Below the pieces are notes generated by a model. It did not search any database, was not told the DNA's origin, and saw only the letters and a list, made by a program, of their open reading frames with translations. From Whalleya microplaca (taxonomy: Eukaryota; Ascomycota; Sordariomycetes; Xylariales; Xylariaceae): a stretch of DNA of 64,000 nt. The DNA lies in assembly GCA_022497155.1 (NCBI GenBank), contig MU385750.1, positions 372,001-436,000 on the forward strand, read 5' to 3'. Below, one piece after another: positions 36,512-48,979 of the stretch. Within the stretch, counting starts at the first letter, position 1. Each line of letters starts with the position of its first letter. A program made the position numbers and the translations under genes.

Positions 36512-36847
36512 CGGAGGTGCCTTTTAAAAGTCTGGGCCATACTATAACCCTTGCTAGCTGTCAGCCACCTGCAAGCTCCTTGTTGCAGCTGTTCATGTCA
36601 AGTGCGAATAAAACATTAGATACGGATTTTACACCTTACTGTTATAGCGATCGACCGCTAGGATATAGTAATTAATGTATTATACTTGCAGATATTTAGC
36701 GAATAGTAGCGATTATGGGGTACAGTCACCCCATATGGTCCATACTGTGCTTGGCATTTTTGATGACAGCTGGTGCCGCAAGATTCTCAGATGGCTGACA
36801 GCTAGCAGGGGTTGCTGTATGGCCTAGACTTTTGAAAGGCACCTCCG
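36512..36847. mobile_element. 336-bp MITE with 56-bp TIRs and TA duplication
   Basis: Flanked by TA (36510-36511 and 36848-36849). The inverted ends of about 56 bp differ at about six positions: left CGGAGGTGCCTTTTAAAAGT, right (inward) CGGAGGTGCCTTTCAAAAGT, both continuing to GCTAGCTGTCAGCCA. The interior has normal GC content and no coding capacity, unlike the AT-saturated gypsy sequence on both sides. Non-autonomous Tc1/mariner-like by its TA duplication. It splits the gag remnant just upstream of the zinc knuckle. Confidence 0.9.
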
Positions 36848-36920
36848 TAATAGCCGATAAAATTAAAACAGTCGATATATATTACGACCGATATTATTTT
36901 AAAGGTATAATCGAAATACT

Positions 36921-36962
36921 TATTTTTTTTGCGGAAAATTAAGCCACTTTTTTACTACCTGC
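36921..36962 (+). pseudogene. gag zinc-knuckle remnant of the gypsy element
   Basis: Reads YFFCGKLSHFFTTC, a CCHC knuckle whose first Cys is replaced by Tyr (TGT to TAT), a RIP-type G-to-A change. It fixes the element's coding strand as plus. Confidence 0.7.
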
Positions 36963-38093
36963 TCCTTAATAACGTCGTTAAGCCGCAACGATATAATATA
37001 ATATAATAATTAACTTAAAGGATATTTTATCGGAAGTTTTTAAGTTGCTTCCGAAATTAGGAATATTTTATTTTTTAGGTATATAATTACCGAAAGTAAG
37101 ATAAATAAAAAAGGTATTATTTAAGCCTGCCTATAATTTCTATATGAAATAAAGGTATACGGTACTTAAATTCGGAAATTGGTTTATTATTACCTCTATA
37201 AATATAATAAAATCGAAAAAGATATAAAGTTTAAATAAAACTATAATTTTATTTAATTAATAGCTAATTTATAAAATCGTAACCCGAAAACGATATTAGC
37301 TATAAATTTAAAAGTTAATAGTATTAGGATAAAGAGCTTAAAAAGTAACACTTTTTATAAATTTATAAACCTATAAAATTATTTTTAAAAGGAACTAATT
37401 ATTAATAAAAACGGGAATCCTATATATAAAATAGTAATTAAGCTATTTTAGTATAAAAGTAAAAATAAAATTAACGTTTTAGTATTAAAAAAGCATAAAA
37501 ATATAGATAATAATATATTTATAAAAAGGATAATCGATAAAATATTACTAAGGCTAAACCTTTTACTTTTAATAGTTTTAAAGACGCCGAAATAAACCTA
37601 AGCTAATAAGCCAGAAAATATTATACCTGATTAATCAGCCTTAGCTCTAATTTCGGAATACTAAAAAAAAAGAATCTTTAAAAATATAGTAAAAAGATTT
37701 AAAGTCTTATAAAATAATCTAATTAAATATTATACGGGATTTAGTAAGGCATTACTCCAATACTTATTCGATAAAGCGGGTAAAATAAGTCGAAAGCCTT
37801 ATAAAATAATTTATATCTCTTTAGCCGAAATAATTAATTAGTAATAATAAGGATAGTAATCTTAGTTTAATTTTATACTAAATATATTATAGCTAGTTTT
37901 TACGCCTAATAAATCCTAAAATAACTTTATAAATATATTGATTAATAATATATCTATAATACCCGGTAACGTTACCTAGATTATTATAGCACTTTTGCCG
38001 GTATTTATCCGGAATATTAGAATATATATCCGATTATTGCCCTAATTAACTATAAGGATTAGCTTTAAAAAATATAAGAATTTAATTACTACA

Positions 38094-38111
38094 GTTATTA
38101 ATACAGGTACC
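38094..38111 (+). pseudogene. aspartic protease active-site remnant
   Basis: Reads VINTGT where retroelement proteases have a D-T-G-A/S signature; Asp to Asn and Ala to Thr are both G-to-A type changes. It is followed by a stop codon. The position between gag and reverse transcriptase fits. Confidence 0.5.
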
Positions 38112-38899
38112 TAATTAAATATTATTATATAATTATATGTTCTTAAGTATTAGATACTTATACGAAAAATTAAAATCACGTAATCCGGCTTTAATACGTT
38201 AGTAGATAATAGAACTAAAAGCCTTAGCCTAATTAAAAGACCTATATAATTAGCAAACTATAGCCTGCCGCTACCGATTTATATGGTTAGAAATTTTAAA
38301 GCCGTATTTCCGTTACTTTTCGGCTTTAATTTTATTTTTTAATCACGTATAATAATTTATTTTAAAAAAAGCTTATTAATAGCTTCGATATTTTTCGGAA
38401 GTATTAAAATCGTAATACCTTTTATATATAATAAGCTAGCTAAATAAACTTTAGCCGATATCGTTAATTTTTCGGAAAACTAATAACCGCCGATATTAAA
38501 GGCTAAGTCGATAGTAAATAAAAGCCTTAAAATATTACAGCAATAATAAACCTAGCGAAACTTAAAAATATAATTTAAAATAACTTAAATTTAGAATAAA
38601 CTAATAAACAAACAGAAATTATTATTAATAAAATATTTTAAGATAGCAATTAAATATAAGTCTCGCTATCTAATAATTATTTACTAGGCTTATTATAGAA
38701 AATTATTAAAAAAAAATCTAAATAAGTAATATAATATATAATATTATATTGTAAAAAAATATTACGGAAAAACGAAATTAAGCTATATATAATATATAAA
38801 CTAAAGGTACGAAAAATTCACCCAGTCGATAATGCCGAATCAAATAGTATAGTTCCTTTAAGGTCGATTAATTAAAAACAAACGATATTATAAAGTATA

Positions 38900-41850
38900 A
38901 AGCCGAATTTCGAACCCTCAAATATATCTAAAACAAACAAAAAATATAAGAGCATTATTTCGCGTTTCGCTCCCGCGCCGCGAGACATTAAATTAACGAA
39001 AGAACGCTTAAATATTATTAAAATAAAATTACTAAATACAAAACTTATAAATTAAAAGAAAGTAATACTAATCGAGATTTTTTATCGATAAAAAATAACA
39101 TTAGCTTAAGACTTTATAAAAATCGGCCGAATTAGGGAAGAAGTGTCTTTTTTATATAAGATTAAAACAATACTATATAATATATAATAAGCCAGATTAA
39201 TTTCTATCCTAGCGCCATTAAAAATACAAGTCTTAAATATCCTATAAAGTCGGTTTAAAAATAAGATATTAGAAAAATCCCATACCCCATACCGTAACGC
39301 CTAATTTATAGTTAAGAAAAAAAATAGAAGCCTTCGGTTAATTAACTCGGCAATAAAATTAAATATTATATAAATATAAAATGCTTTCTTCCCGAATAAT
39401 TGTAATAAATTTGCGGAAGAATTTATTATATAAGTAATAATTTCTATAATAGATTTCTTTTTAGAATATAATCAAATACTATTATTAATATTTAGTAAAG
39501 ATTATATTATATTTTCGATACCAATTAAACTTTTCCGGATAATAACTTTGTTATAAGGAGGGATTAATTTAGTAATATAATTTTTACGTATTATTACCCG
39601 GATTTTATTCGATTTTATACCTAATAAATGCGAGCTATTTTTCGATAATATTAATATTAAAAGGCTAAAAACGAGATATAATAATTAAAAGATTATATTA
39701 AAAATAAAACGATTTATTTATAAGTATTTAAAAAATATTAATAATATTTTATTTAATTTTAAACTAACAAAAGCTATAATTAATATAAAAAAAAGCGATT
39801 GATATAAAAACGCCGCTATTATTATCGGCTATTTATATAATACTAATAGTCGTTCCTTTAATTAAGCTAAAATTATTAAAATTATAAAATAGTTATTTTA
39901 TAATAATGTTTTTAAAGTACGGGTATTTTTAAGAATTATAATTTATTATTATATATAAATCGTATATTATATATTAATTATTTTATTACTAATAAAACTT
40001 TTCCGGAAAAACGCAAATTAAAAATAGGAAGTAAAGTAATAATAAACTATAAATAAATTTAAAATAGCGTTAATTAATATATCCTATTTAATTATACTCG
40101 ATTATATAAATAGATATATTATTTAGCTTAAAGTTAATATATTAAATATAAAATAGAAGTATATATTAAAATAAGAAATTAATAGATATATTCGACTTGC
40201 GAGATTTAAATCTAATATATAAAAAAGGCTAAAACTTAATTATAATATTATAAAACGAAAATATTTCGGGATAATTAAGTCTTTTTAATAATTGCGAAAT
40301 TACCTTTATAATATAAGATTTATTCTTAAAACTAATACTAAAGTTTTAATCGCTTAATTAAATAATAAATTCTCTAGCTTATCTAACGTAACATTAACCC
40401 GGTAGATAACTTTTATTAAAATATTTAATTTCGAAATAAAATATATCCCTAAAAAACGATATTAAGTAGCGGATAATTTATTACGTAAACTATTAAAGCT
40501 GTCCGATAAACTAGATAATTAATAGGAGAAAAAAGTCGATAATTTTATTAATATCTAATTTAACGTCCTTATAACAAAAATATCTCGATTAAATAAACTA
40601 ATATATAAAGTACCGGAATTCTCCCTATTATTTATTATTTTATACCCGCTAAAAAGCTGGTTTAAAGCTTTTTAAAAAAATCGTAATATATCTTAGTACC
40701 TTAAAGCTACCTAATCGACTAAAAGGTTCTAATATAACGAAATAATATTATATAAAAGTAAGCTTCCGGAATAAAGCTGTTAAATACGTAATTTAAAAAG
40801 GAATTTTATAGCGGAGACCTTATAAGAAATATAGCTAATAATGTATCGTTAATAATATTAATTAACAAAAGCGTATTATTAAAAATTACTACTCGAAAGT
40901 TAAAATATATCGAAAACGAAAATTAATTTATAATAAAATAGTTAAATTTTATTACTAAAAAAGGATATATTAAGAGATTTAAACTGCCGTTAAATATTAC
41001 CTAAAATGCCAGCCTTTTACGGATAGACAATTTAAAAATTAAAGACTTTTTTTAATACTAGAATAGTTACTAACTATTTAAATTATTAATATTTAATTTT
41101 TCCCGAATAATAATAAATATTCGGCTATTATCGAAATAAGGGATAAGCTATTAAAGTAGCCTAAAACTAAAGTATTAAAAAATATTATAGTAATTAAGAT
41201 ATAGAAATTCTTTTAAAACTATATCTATATTAATTATAGTATTTTTATAATAATTAAATATAATAAAGGCTTAAAGAATAAGGCAAAGGTGGCTAAAGGT
41301 ATTATATAATTAAGTATTAAAGTATAAATCGGACCTATATATTACTTTTAGACGTAAAAATAAGTAAAGATAAACTATTAACCGATTATAAGATCTCTTA
41401 TATATATAACAGAAAAAACTGGCAAATTATAAATTAAAAAGCTTAAAGCTATATTTTAGGCTAATCGAATATCTATATAAAAATATAAGTTTATATTATA
41501 CAAATTAGTCTATAATAAAAAACTTATTATACCGATTGAAATAGTTTTATTATTTTAGCGGGTTTTTAATTAGTCGGATATCTATAGTAGAAAAAATCTT
41601 ATTACTAAAAAGATAAAAATATTTAAACAATAGGACAAAAATGTCGCAAAAGTGATACAAATTTTAATAAAGAAACAAAAAAAAGTAGCGGAGCGAAATA
41701 ATCAATAATACCCCTTAAAAAAACAGTTAGAACTATTAAAATAAGGCAGCCTAGTTTTATTTTATAATATAATACGGAATATTAATATATCTAAAAATAA
41801 AAAGCTAAAATATAAATAAACTAGGCCCTATCGAATTATAAAAAAACAAA
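38900..41850 (+). pseudogene. pol remnant (RT, RNase H, integrase) of the gypsy element
   Basis: Plus-strand fragments between stops keep the order of fungal gypsy pol. An RT segment lies near 39540-39660, followed by an RT-connection/RNase H stretch (39660-40200) with recognisable short strings such as FDNINIKRLKTRYNN and IIIGYLYNTNSR. An integrase-like segment is near 41150-41300, and the C-terminal module (SLVLFYNIIRNI ... TRPYRI) near 41745-41840. Many in-frame stops, mostly TAA or TAG at former Gln or Trp codons, are typical of RIP. Confidence 0.65.
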
Positions 41851-42199
41851 AATAAAATAAGTTTTTTTTTAAAAAATTAGACAGGGTAATGTTATAAGGA
41901 ATATTTTTTTCTAATCGGCTAAAAGGATTTATTTAAAATATAAAAAGGTACTAAAAACCTAGCGAGTTTTATAATAACTATTAGTCAGGTAGCTATAATA
42001 AAATAAGAGATAATTATAAAGACGTTAAACTAATAAATAACAATATAACATATTAAAATAAGAATATATAAAAAGGCTTAATAACTTATAGCCAAACTAA
42101 AAAAGTCGAGCCTAATAAAGATTAAAGGATTATAAAAAATAAAACACTTAAAAAAATAATTAAAGTTAAACTACTTAAAATATTATTAGCGGAGCAAGA

Positions 42200-45100
42200 A
42201 ATTTATAATCGAGTATTAAAGAAATAGTACTAACAGATTAGATTATTTTTTTTTACGTTTTATATAAATTGACATTTTATAAAAATAGAGTTTTATAAGG
42301 TTATAATAAATATAAAAAAGTAATAAAAAAAAGAAGCTTAAATTAAAAAACACAACTATAAACTTTAATACATAACTAATTAATTAAACAAAAGAAATTA
42401 TTACGAGCTATAAATAAAGCCGCTTATAACTTCGGCAAAAAAAGACAGATTTTCCTAATAATTTAGCCCAAACATATATTATTTTAAAAACGACTTATTA
42501 AAATAAAATTATCGTAATTAATATCGCTATTAAAAAAAGGATCTTTCGATTAATAAGCTTTTAAATATATATATTTCTTATCCCGGAATAAACATTTATT
42601 TACTTAAATACCGACTATATAATTCTTACACGAACCCCCGAACTAGCCTTCTATTAATCGATATCTATAAAATAGCTATATTTTATTATAGCGCCCGTCC
42701 TTAAAACCAACAAACCGATTTTTATAAAGCTAATAAAGGACTTTATTATAAATACCATATTTTTAAATAAAGACTCTAAATTATATACGGCAATTTTCGA
42801 TTAAATAAAACATTAAATTACCAATAGAATTAATTTCGCAAATCTCGATAAAAAAAGGATATTATTAATCGAAAAAATATTTTATTACTTTAAAATATTT
42901 AATATATTTTAAAGCAAGCTTTTATATTTAACTTTTACGATAGAATTTCGAGGCTATAAATTTTTAAATATAATACCGACCTTTCCTAGAACTATTAAAA
43001 AATCTAATCTCCACCAGTTAAATTATTTTATATTAATTAGCAAAAATTATATACGTTAAATAAAAAAGAGATTTACTCAAATAAACTTATTTATTATATT
43101 AGCCTTTAAAAAGTAGCGGCTTATATTATTCTTTTAAAATAAAAGCAGCTTATTTTTATTAATCTTTAAATTAAGGCGATTAGGTTTAATGCTAAAATAA
43201 GGACTAAAAACGCGATTAACGTTTTTTATTATCGAATTAAAAATTTTCGATCGCTTAAAAACAGTAAACCTAGGACGCAAAAGGAGCTTAACGCTAAAAT
43301 ATAAATCGATAGGAGAAAAAAAACAACAAAAGTTCTTAGCTATTTATATAGCCGATTTACCCACTTTAAAAAAGAAGCGATAATAAAATAAAGCGGGATA
43401 AGGAAGTCGAAAAGAAAGATTGCGAAAACTAGGGTTATTTTAATAAAATTCTACTCGATTAAATAGCGGGAGTTTAATACCTACTTTACGAATTCTAAAA
43501 GAAGGATTACTGATATATATTTCGTCCTAAATATTTATTAGATTCTAACAAACTATTATAACCCGATAAAAGCGTTTAAGATTACTTAGTTTTCGATTAA
43601 CGCTATTATAATAAAGGATTTAATTTTTAAATATAAAACCTTTTATAAAAAAAAGGGGAATAAACGACTTACGCAAAAGCTTAATAGGAGGAGTTCCCTT
43701 TTTTCCTTTCTGCCTCCCATATAATAATAAGCCTTACAATATAACTGCAAATAATTAATCAAGTAAATATTATAAAGCGAAAATAAAAGACAAATATTTA
43801 AGTTAGTAGTTGTTAAAAGAAAAGAAAAGTGTGAAATATAAAGACAAAATAAATAAAGGGTATAATAAATAGTCTAGAAAGCGTACTAAAGCCAAATCGA
43901 GCAAGCCGATTTTTAAAAATCAATAATAATAACCCAAATGCCCTATTATATCTAATATTTAGCCTATCACAAATTCAAACAATTAATTAAAAATAAAAAG
44001 GACTTTTTAACTTACCCTTATCTATTACAAACTAAAACCTAACGTAAAAAAGTTTTTTTTACACCAATTTATTAATAACTTTTACCTAACTACTTATTAA
44101 TTTTTTGCCCTCACTCTTTATTATCTTTAATTAATTAGTTAAGTTCCCTTATAGCCTTATATTAACCTATCGCAACAACATCATACCTTAAACCTTACTC
44201 TTCACATATTAAAATATCGTTACAGCTATCGCAGCCTAAAAAGTCACCCAAGTTACCCAGAAAAAGGAAAAATAAGTATAAAAACCGGAATAAAAATAAA
44301 AAGGTTAATTAAGCGGCCCGTAAAAACCCTAAGCCTGCCTTGAAAGCTAATATTAAATTTAAAGCTACACCTAAAAATAAGGCTAAAATTAAGTTTACAG
44401 CTAATTCCGACCCTAAATATAAGGCTAAAATAATCTTACCTATTAGTTCGCCTTTATAAAAGTAACTTCCCTTTTTAAATTTTAGTACGTTTATTACAGT
44501 AACTAATATTAACTTTTATACTATTAATTAATTTCGCGGCTTTTTTATTAAAATATACAAACCTAAACTTTAAACTAAAAATAAGCTATAACACTTAAAG
44601 CAAGAAATTAAATAGATTATCGATTTCTTAGAAATAGATTTCTTATTAATTAAAAACGATAAAGTACCTAAAGTTACTTCTAATCAAAACACCCCTCCTA
44701 ATTATAATAAAAATAAATAAAAGGTAAATAAAACACTAAATTTATATAATACTTTTCTTACTTACTATAGGCGTTAATATTATAATACTACTTTTATAGC
44801 TGCTATAATTTAGATAAATATTGCTATTTTTAAGGAAAAACTTATTAAAACGGAGGTTTACCTTAGGACTATTGTAAAATTTAATCAAAAAGTTACCTAA
44901 ATTAATAACTAATTTTTTTTCGGATTATTTTAAATAATCCCCGGTTTTTTATATTAACGGTATTTATATATTTATGTAATTCTATAGCTATTAATATTAA
45001 AAAAAAGGCAGCCCTTACTTTTTTTTAATTATTATATTAATAAAAACTTACATTACCTTTTCGTTTAACTCTATAAATACTTGTAATAAAGAGAGAACTC

Positions 45101-45890
45101 GGGCTACTCTTAATCGATTACGCTAGGTTTAAGTCTAATAAAATAACATAATTTCTGCTTATATTAAACTTATTTAGATAGTATAATAATAGGATAGGTT
45201 TAATTACGGCTTTTAAGTGGCTTATTTAATCTTTCGCTTTTTTTACTTTCCTATTACATTTCTTTATTTCTATAAAAATCCTCATTTTATTAATAAAAAA
45301 CGAGAAATAAAAAACTAGATTACGAAAATAAAGCAAACAGTAACTTATAAGATTATTAATTAACCCGATAGCTTTAATAAACTAAAACGAGAGCCCGAAT
45401 TTAAGCCTACCTTTGCCCCCAATTTATTTTAAGCGAAAAAGATATCCCGACATTAGCTTAAATTATATAAAGCCTATATAAGTCTCTTAAATCTCGATTA
45501 ATATTAACCCCTCCTAAAAGAACGACAAAAAACTGCCTATCGAAATGGGAAGGCCTATATTCTATATAAATAGGTAAAAAATAAGTTTACCGCGCTAGAA
45601 AAACGACTACAGCCTACTTTTCCTATAGGATAAAATAGTTAGGCAGACTACAAAAAACGTATAGCTGCTATTAATCGATAGAAAACTCCTTTTTTTATTA
45701 AGCCTAATCGATTAAAACGTATAAAACGACGTAGGTTTATTAGAAAATATATAAAACTAAATAAAAAGGAAAAAGTAATTAAACCTAAAGCGAAAGTTTT
45801 TAAAAAGTAAATGAGGTAAATGCTTTCTATATTTATATTAATCAATTAGATTTTCTTATAATAAGAATATTCACAACAAAATTTAGGAAA
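42200..45890 (+). pseudogene. extra coding remnants between pol and the 3' LTR, function unknown
   Basis: About 3.6 kb beyond the end of pol. In plus-strand reading, long Lys/Arg-rich stretches persist between stops, for example around 43170-43720 (INAIIIKDLIFKYKTF), 44230-44430 (SPKLPRKRKNKYKNRNKNKK) and 45590-45808 (RLKRIKRRRFIRKYIKL, ending KVFKK then TAA). The same region is present in the second copy at 59391-63271, so it belongs to the element and is not a private insertion. I do not recognise the protein or proteins. The position is where some gypsy elements carry an env-like or accessory ORF. Confidence 0.5.
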
Positions 45891-45892
45891 GA

Positions 45893-46119
45893 TATTATAA
45901 GGCTAATATGCCGTAACACATATATATCGCTTATCTTTTTCTTTTACTCTTAGATAAAACACATATAGCTCAGACAGCCTTATTGCCAATAATAGACACA
46001 TTTTTTTTTTCGATCAATCGCCGTTATAAATAACTTTTTTGTTTTATCGCCTTAATTACCTCCGATTAGCGAAGCTATAAAGTGGCACCTCTTTTATCCT
46101 AACACCCTGTCCTAAGACA
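45893..46119 (+). repeat. 3' LTR of the 11.8-kb gypsy element
   Basis: 227 bp, colinear with the 5' LTR; ends CACCCTGTCCTAAGACA and is followed by the GTAG duplication. Differences from the 5' LTR are mainly transitions. Confidence 0.88.
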
Positions 46120-48500
46120 GTAGTCTCCGATTTATTACTAACAGTTTAAAGCCGAAAATTAACTAAACGGTACGAAACTGTTTTTCCGTTATTGTTATTA
46201 TAAAAATAAAATATAAAAATTTAAAGCTAGTTAGCGTATTAAACGTAAAAAACGAATTATTCGTTAACTTGTAAATTATAAAGCTCGATTTTTCGCCCGT
46301 TTACGACTTAATAGGACTATTAAACTTTGGGGTAATAATATAAAGCATTCCTATAACGATTAGAAAGATATAGACCGTATAAAGTTTTATAATAGCTTTT
46401 ATTTTTAGATTTAAACCTAGCTAATGAATTAATAAACCCCGAAATAAATTAAAAATTTATTTAACGGCAAAAAAGGGACCTATTAATTCGATTAATATTT
46501 TAAAGTTACGGAATAAGGTATATTAAGATTTAGGATATTAAAAATATCCGTAACGTTTTAAAAAAAGACTACGGGAGTAATTTAAAACTAACTTTAACTT
46601 TTTATATTTATATCGATAATTTTAATAAAAATGTTTAATTTAAAAAAGTCGACAAATAATTCCGCCGTTTAAAATAGCAGATCTATTATTATAAGCGTCT
46701 TATAAAATAATAAAATGGCGTAAAATCTAAAGCCTTTATTTAGTTACGTAAGAATTCTTTCGATATCTTTATATAGCAAAATATAATTACGTTAATAAAT
46801 TCCATATATAATATAATAATATATAGATAAAAATGGTATTTATTTAGCATTTTAATACGCGATAACTTTAATAGCTAAATCTTTTATACGTTTTTTTATA
46901 CTAAGCATTAAAATTTAATAATAATTCGCCTATATTTTTAAGTTATTATTAAATAGTTTAGCGGCCTCGAGTATAACTAAAAGCTGCGGTATATGTTTAT
47001 AAACGATAACAATATTAAATAAAAAGCCGTACGTAAGGCCTTTTTTATTACGGCCGATCTAAATAACGATTAGCTAGCTAAAGTTATTTATTTTCTTTAT
47101 ACGCGTTATATTAAGGAAATTCTAATGCGGCATATTAAAGCCAAAAGCCTACCGCTAAAAGTATATAAATATTTTATAGTTACGTTATATATATATAACT
47201 CCCTTAATAGCTGCCATAATTTTATAAATAAGGCTGTTATAATTTATAAGGAATACGGGAGCCCCGAAAACGCTAAATATATTATTAGAAATTACGTTCC
47301 GAGATTATAAATATAGGTATATTATACTCGAGTAAAAAGTCTACTGCTTTTTTAATATTTTATAACAAACGCGGTCGAATTATAACATTTAATACTAAAA
47401 GCAAACGGCGTAAAATATTAAATAATTACTTACAAAACTTTACTTACTAGCGTTATATCTATATAATATAAGGAGGAGGACAAGCTTATAAAAGCCGAAT
47501 CTATTGTAAATAAGACTAAAAAAAGCACGCTGCCTTTTATTTAAGGCTTTCCGGACTGGAGGTTTAAAGATCTGCCTTTTAGGGTATAAGTTATTGTCGA
47601 AAAGTAATATTTCGAGGCTAAAAAAGCTTATAACGAAAGTAACGATACAGTTATTAACTACTGTAAAAATATCGTTATTTATAATATGAAAAAGCTTATT
47701 AATAACGACAATAACGACAATAAAGATATATATAATAAGCCCGAACCTCTTTTTTACCTTTATTTATAATATAAAAAATGGTTGTTTTTTTATAAGTATA
47801 TTTTCCTTTATTAATTATTATATAGCCTCTTATTTAAAAAAACTTTCGCAGGCTTTATTTATAAATAAAAAGGTAATAGTTTCGAAATATTCGAGCATTT
47901 TAAACGGCCGGTATATAAAAGTAGTTACAATTACGTATATAGTATCCCCCTAAAAATAAAGGTAAACTTCGGGAAAATTATTAACCAGTTTTAAAAAAAG
48001 GTATATAAATATTATAATAAGCTATAAGACGGGTTACAAGCGCCGTCTATATATAAAGAAAAAATAAAAGCGTTAGAAAAATAAATACGGGTTACCTTTC
48101 GATTAATAAATAAATTAATGCCGGTAGGGAGGCATTAAGTTATAATGTCTCTAAAAAGTTTAATTTGCGTAAAAAAAATTAATTTTTAATTAACAGATAG
48201 ATTAAATAAACTAGGAAAAAAAACGTATACGTTTAAATATTATTATAGTTTTAAAAAAATTAAGCGTTATTAAATATTGTTATAAGTTATTATTAAAATA
48301 TTTAATTAAAAATATTAAAATCTATTATATAAAAGATATATATTTATTTATTAATAAAATATATTACGGGATAAGTAACTCCACTATTAGGTAAAATATA
48401 GTCGTTTTTGTTTTATATTATTAAAAAGTATTATAACATTTAATTAATAATATTAGAATTTATTATATAAAGGATATATATTTATTTATTAATAAAATAT
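46120..48500 (+). mobile_element. right half of the older RIP-degraded element
   Basis: AT-rich, with plus-strand coding remnants that appear to resume the frame left at 34283, showing that the gypsy element landed inside a gene of the older element. The longest surviving open stretch is 47125-47310 (61 codons). The protein class is not recognised. Confidence 0.45.
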
Positions 48501-48549
48501 ACTATGGGATAAATAACTTTATTATTAGGTAAAATAATTTTATATATTA

Positions 48550-48975
48550 TATATATATAACTTATATACTTAAAGTAAACATTTTAGATTTATATATATA
48601 AATTTATATACCTAAAATAAGCATTTCAGATTTATATATATAAATTTATATATTTAAAATAAGCATTTTAGATTTATATATATAGATTTATATATTTAAA
48701 GTAAGCATTTCAGATTTATATATACAGATTTATATATTTAAAATAAGCATTTTAGATTTATATATATAGATTTACGTATTTAAAGTAAACATTTTAAATT
48801 TATATATGCAGATTTGTATATTTAAAGTAAGCATTTCAGATTTATATACGCAGATTTACGTACCTAAAGTAAACATTTTAAATTTATATATATAGATTTA
48901 TATATTTAAAGTAAACATTTTAGATTTATATACGTAAATCTACGTACCTAAAATAAACATTTTAAATTTTATATA
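48550..48975. repeat. 42-bp tandem repeat, about 10 copies
   Basis: The core TTTAAARTAARCATTTYAGA recurs every 42 bp (for example at 48571, 48613 and 48655), linked by TTATATATA spacers. Copies differ mainly by A/G and T/C transitions. Confidence 0.85.
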
Positions 48976-48979
48976 TATA

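Larger units (their letters stand above)
34284..46119 (+). mobile_element. Full-length Ty3/gypsy LTR retrotransposon, RIP-degraded, 11.8 kb
   Basis: Bounded by two 227-bp LTRs (34284-34510 and 45893-46119), both starting T(G/A)T and ending ACA, flanked by a GTAG target duplication (34280-34283 and 46120-46123). Plus-strand order: gag remnants about 35.4-37.0 kb, a zinc knuckle at 36921-36962, an aspartic protease active-site trace at 38100-38111, reverse transcriptase/RNase H remnants about 38.9-40.2 kb, integrase remnants, and a GPY/F-like tail near 41745-41840. A further 3.6 kb of plus-strand coding remnants lies before the 3' LTR. Stops and G-to-A or C-to-T changes are everywhere, so no protein can be made. 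A MITE is inserted at 36512-36847. Confidence 0.88.

Noticed and set aside
45648..45845. 65-codon minus-strand open frame in the gypsy element
   Set aside because: It is the antisense of the basic plus-strand ORF end; the opposite strand carries the element's coding sense.
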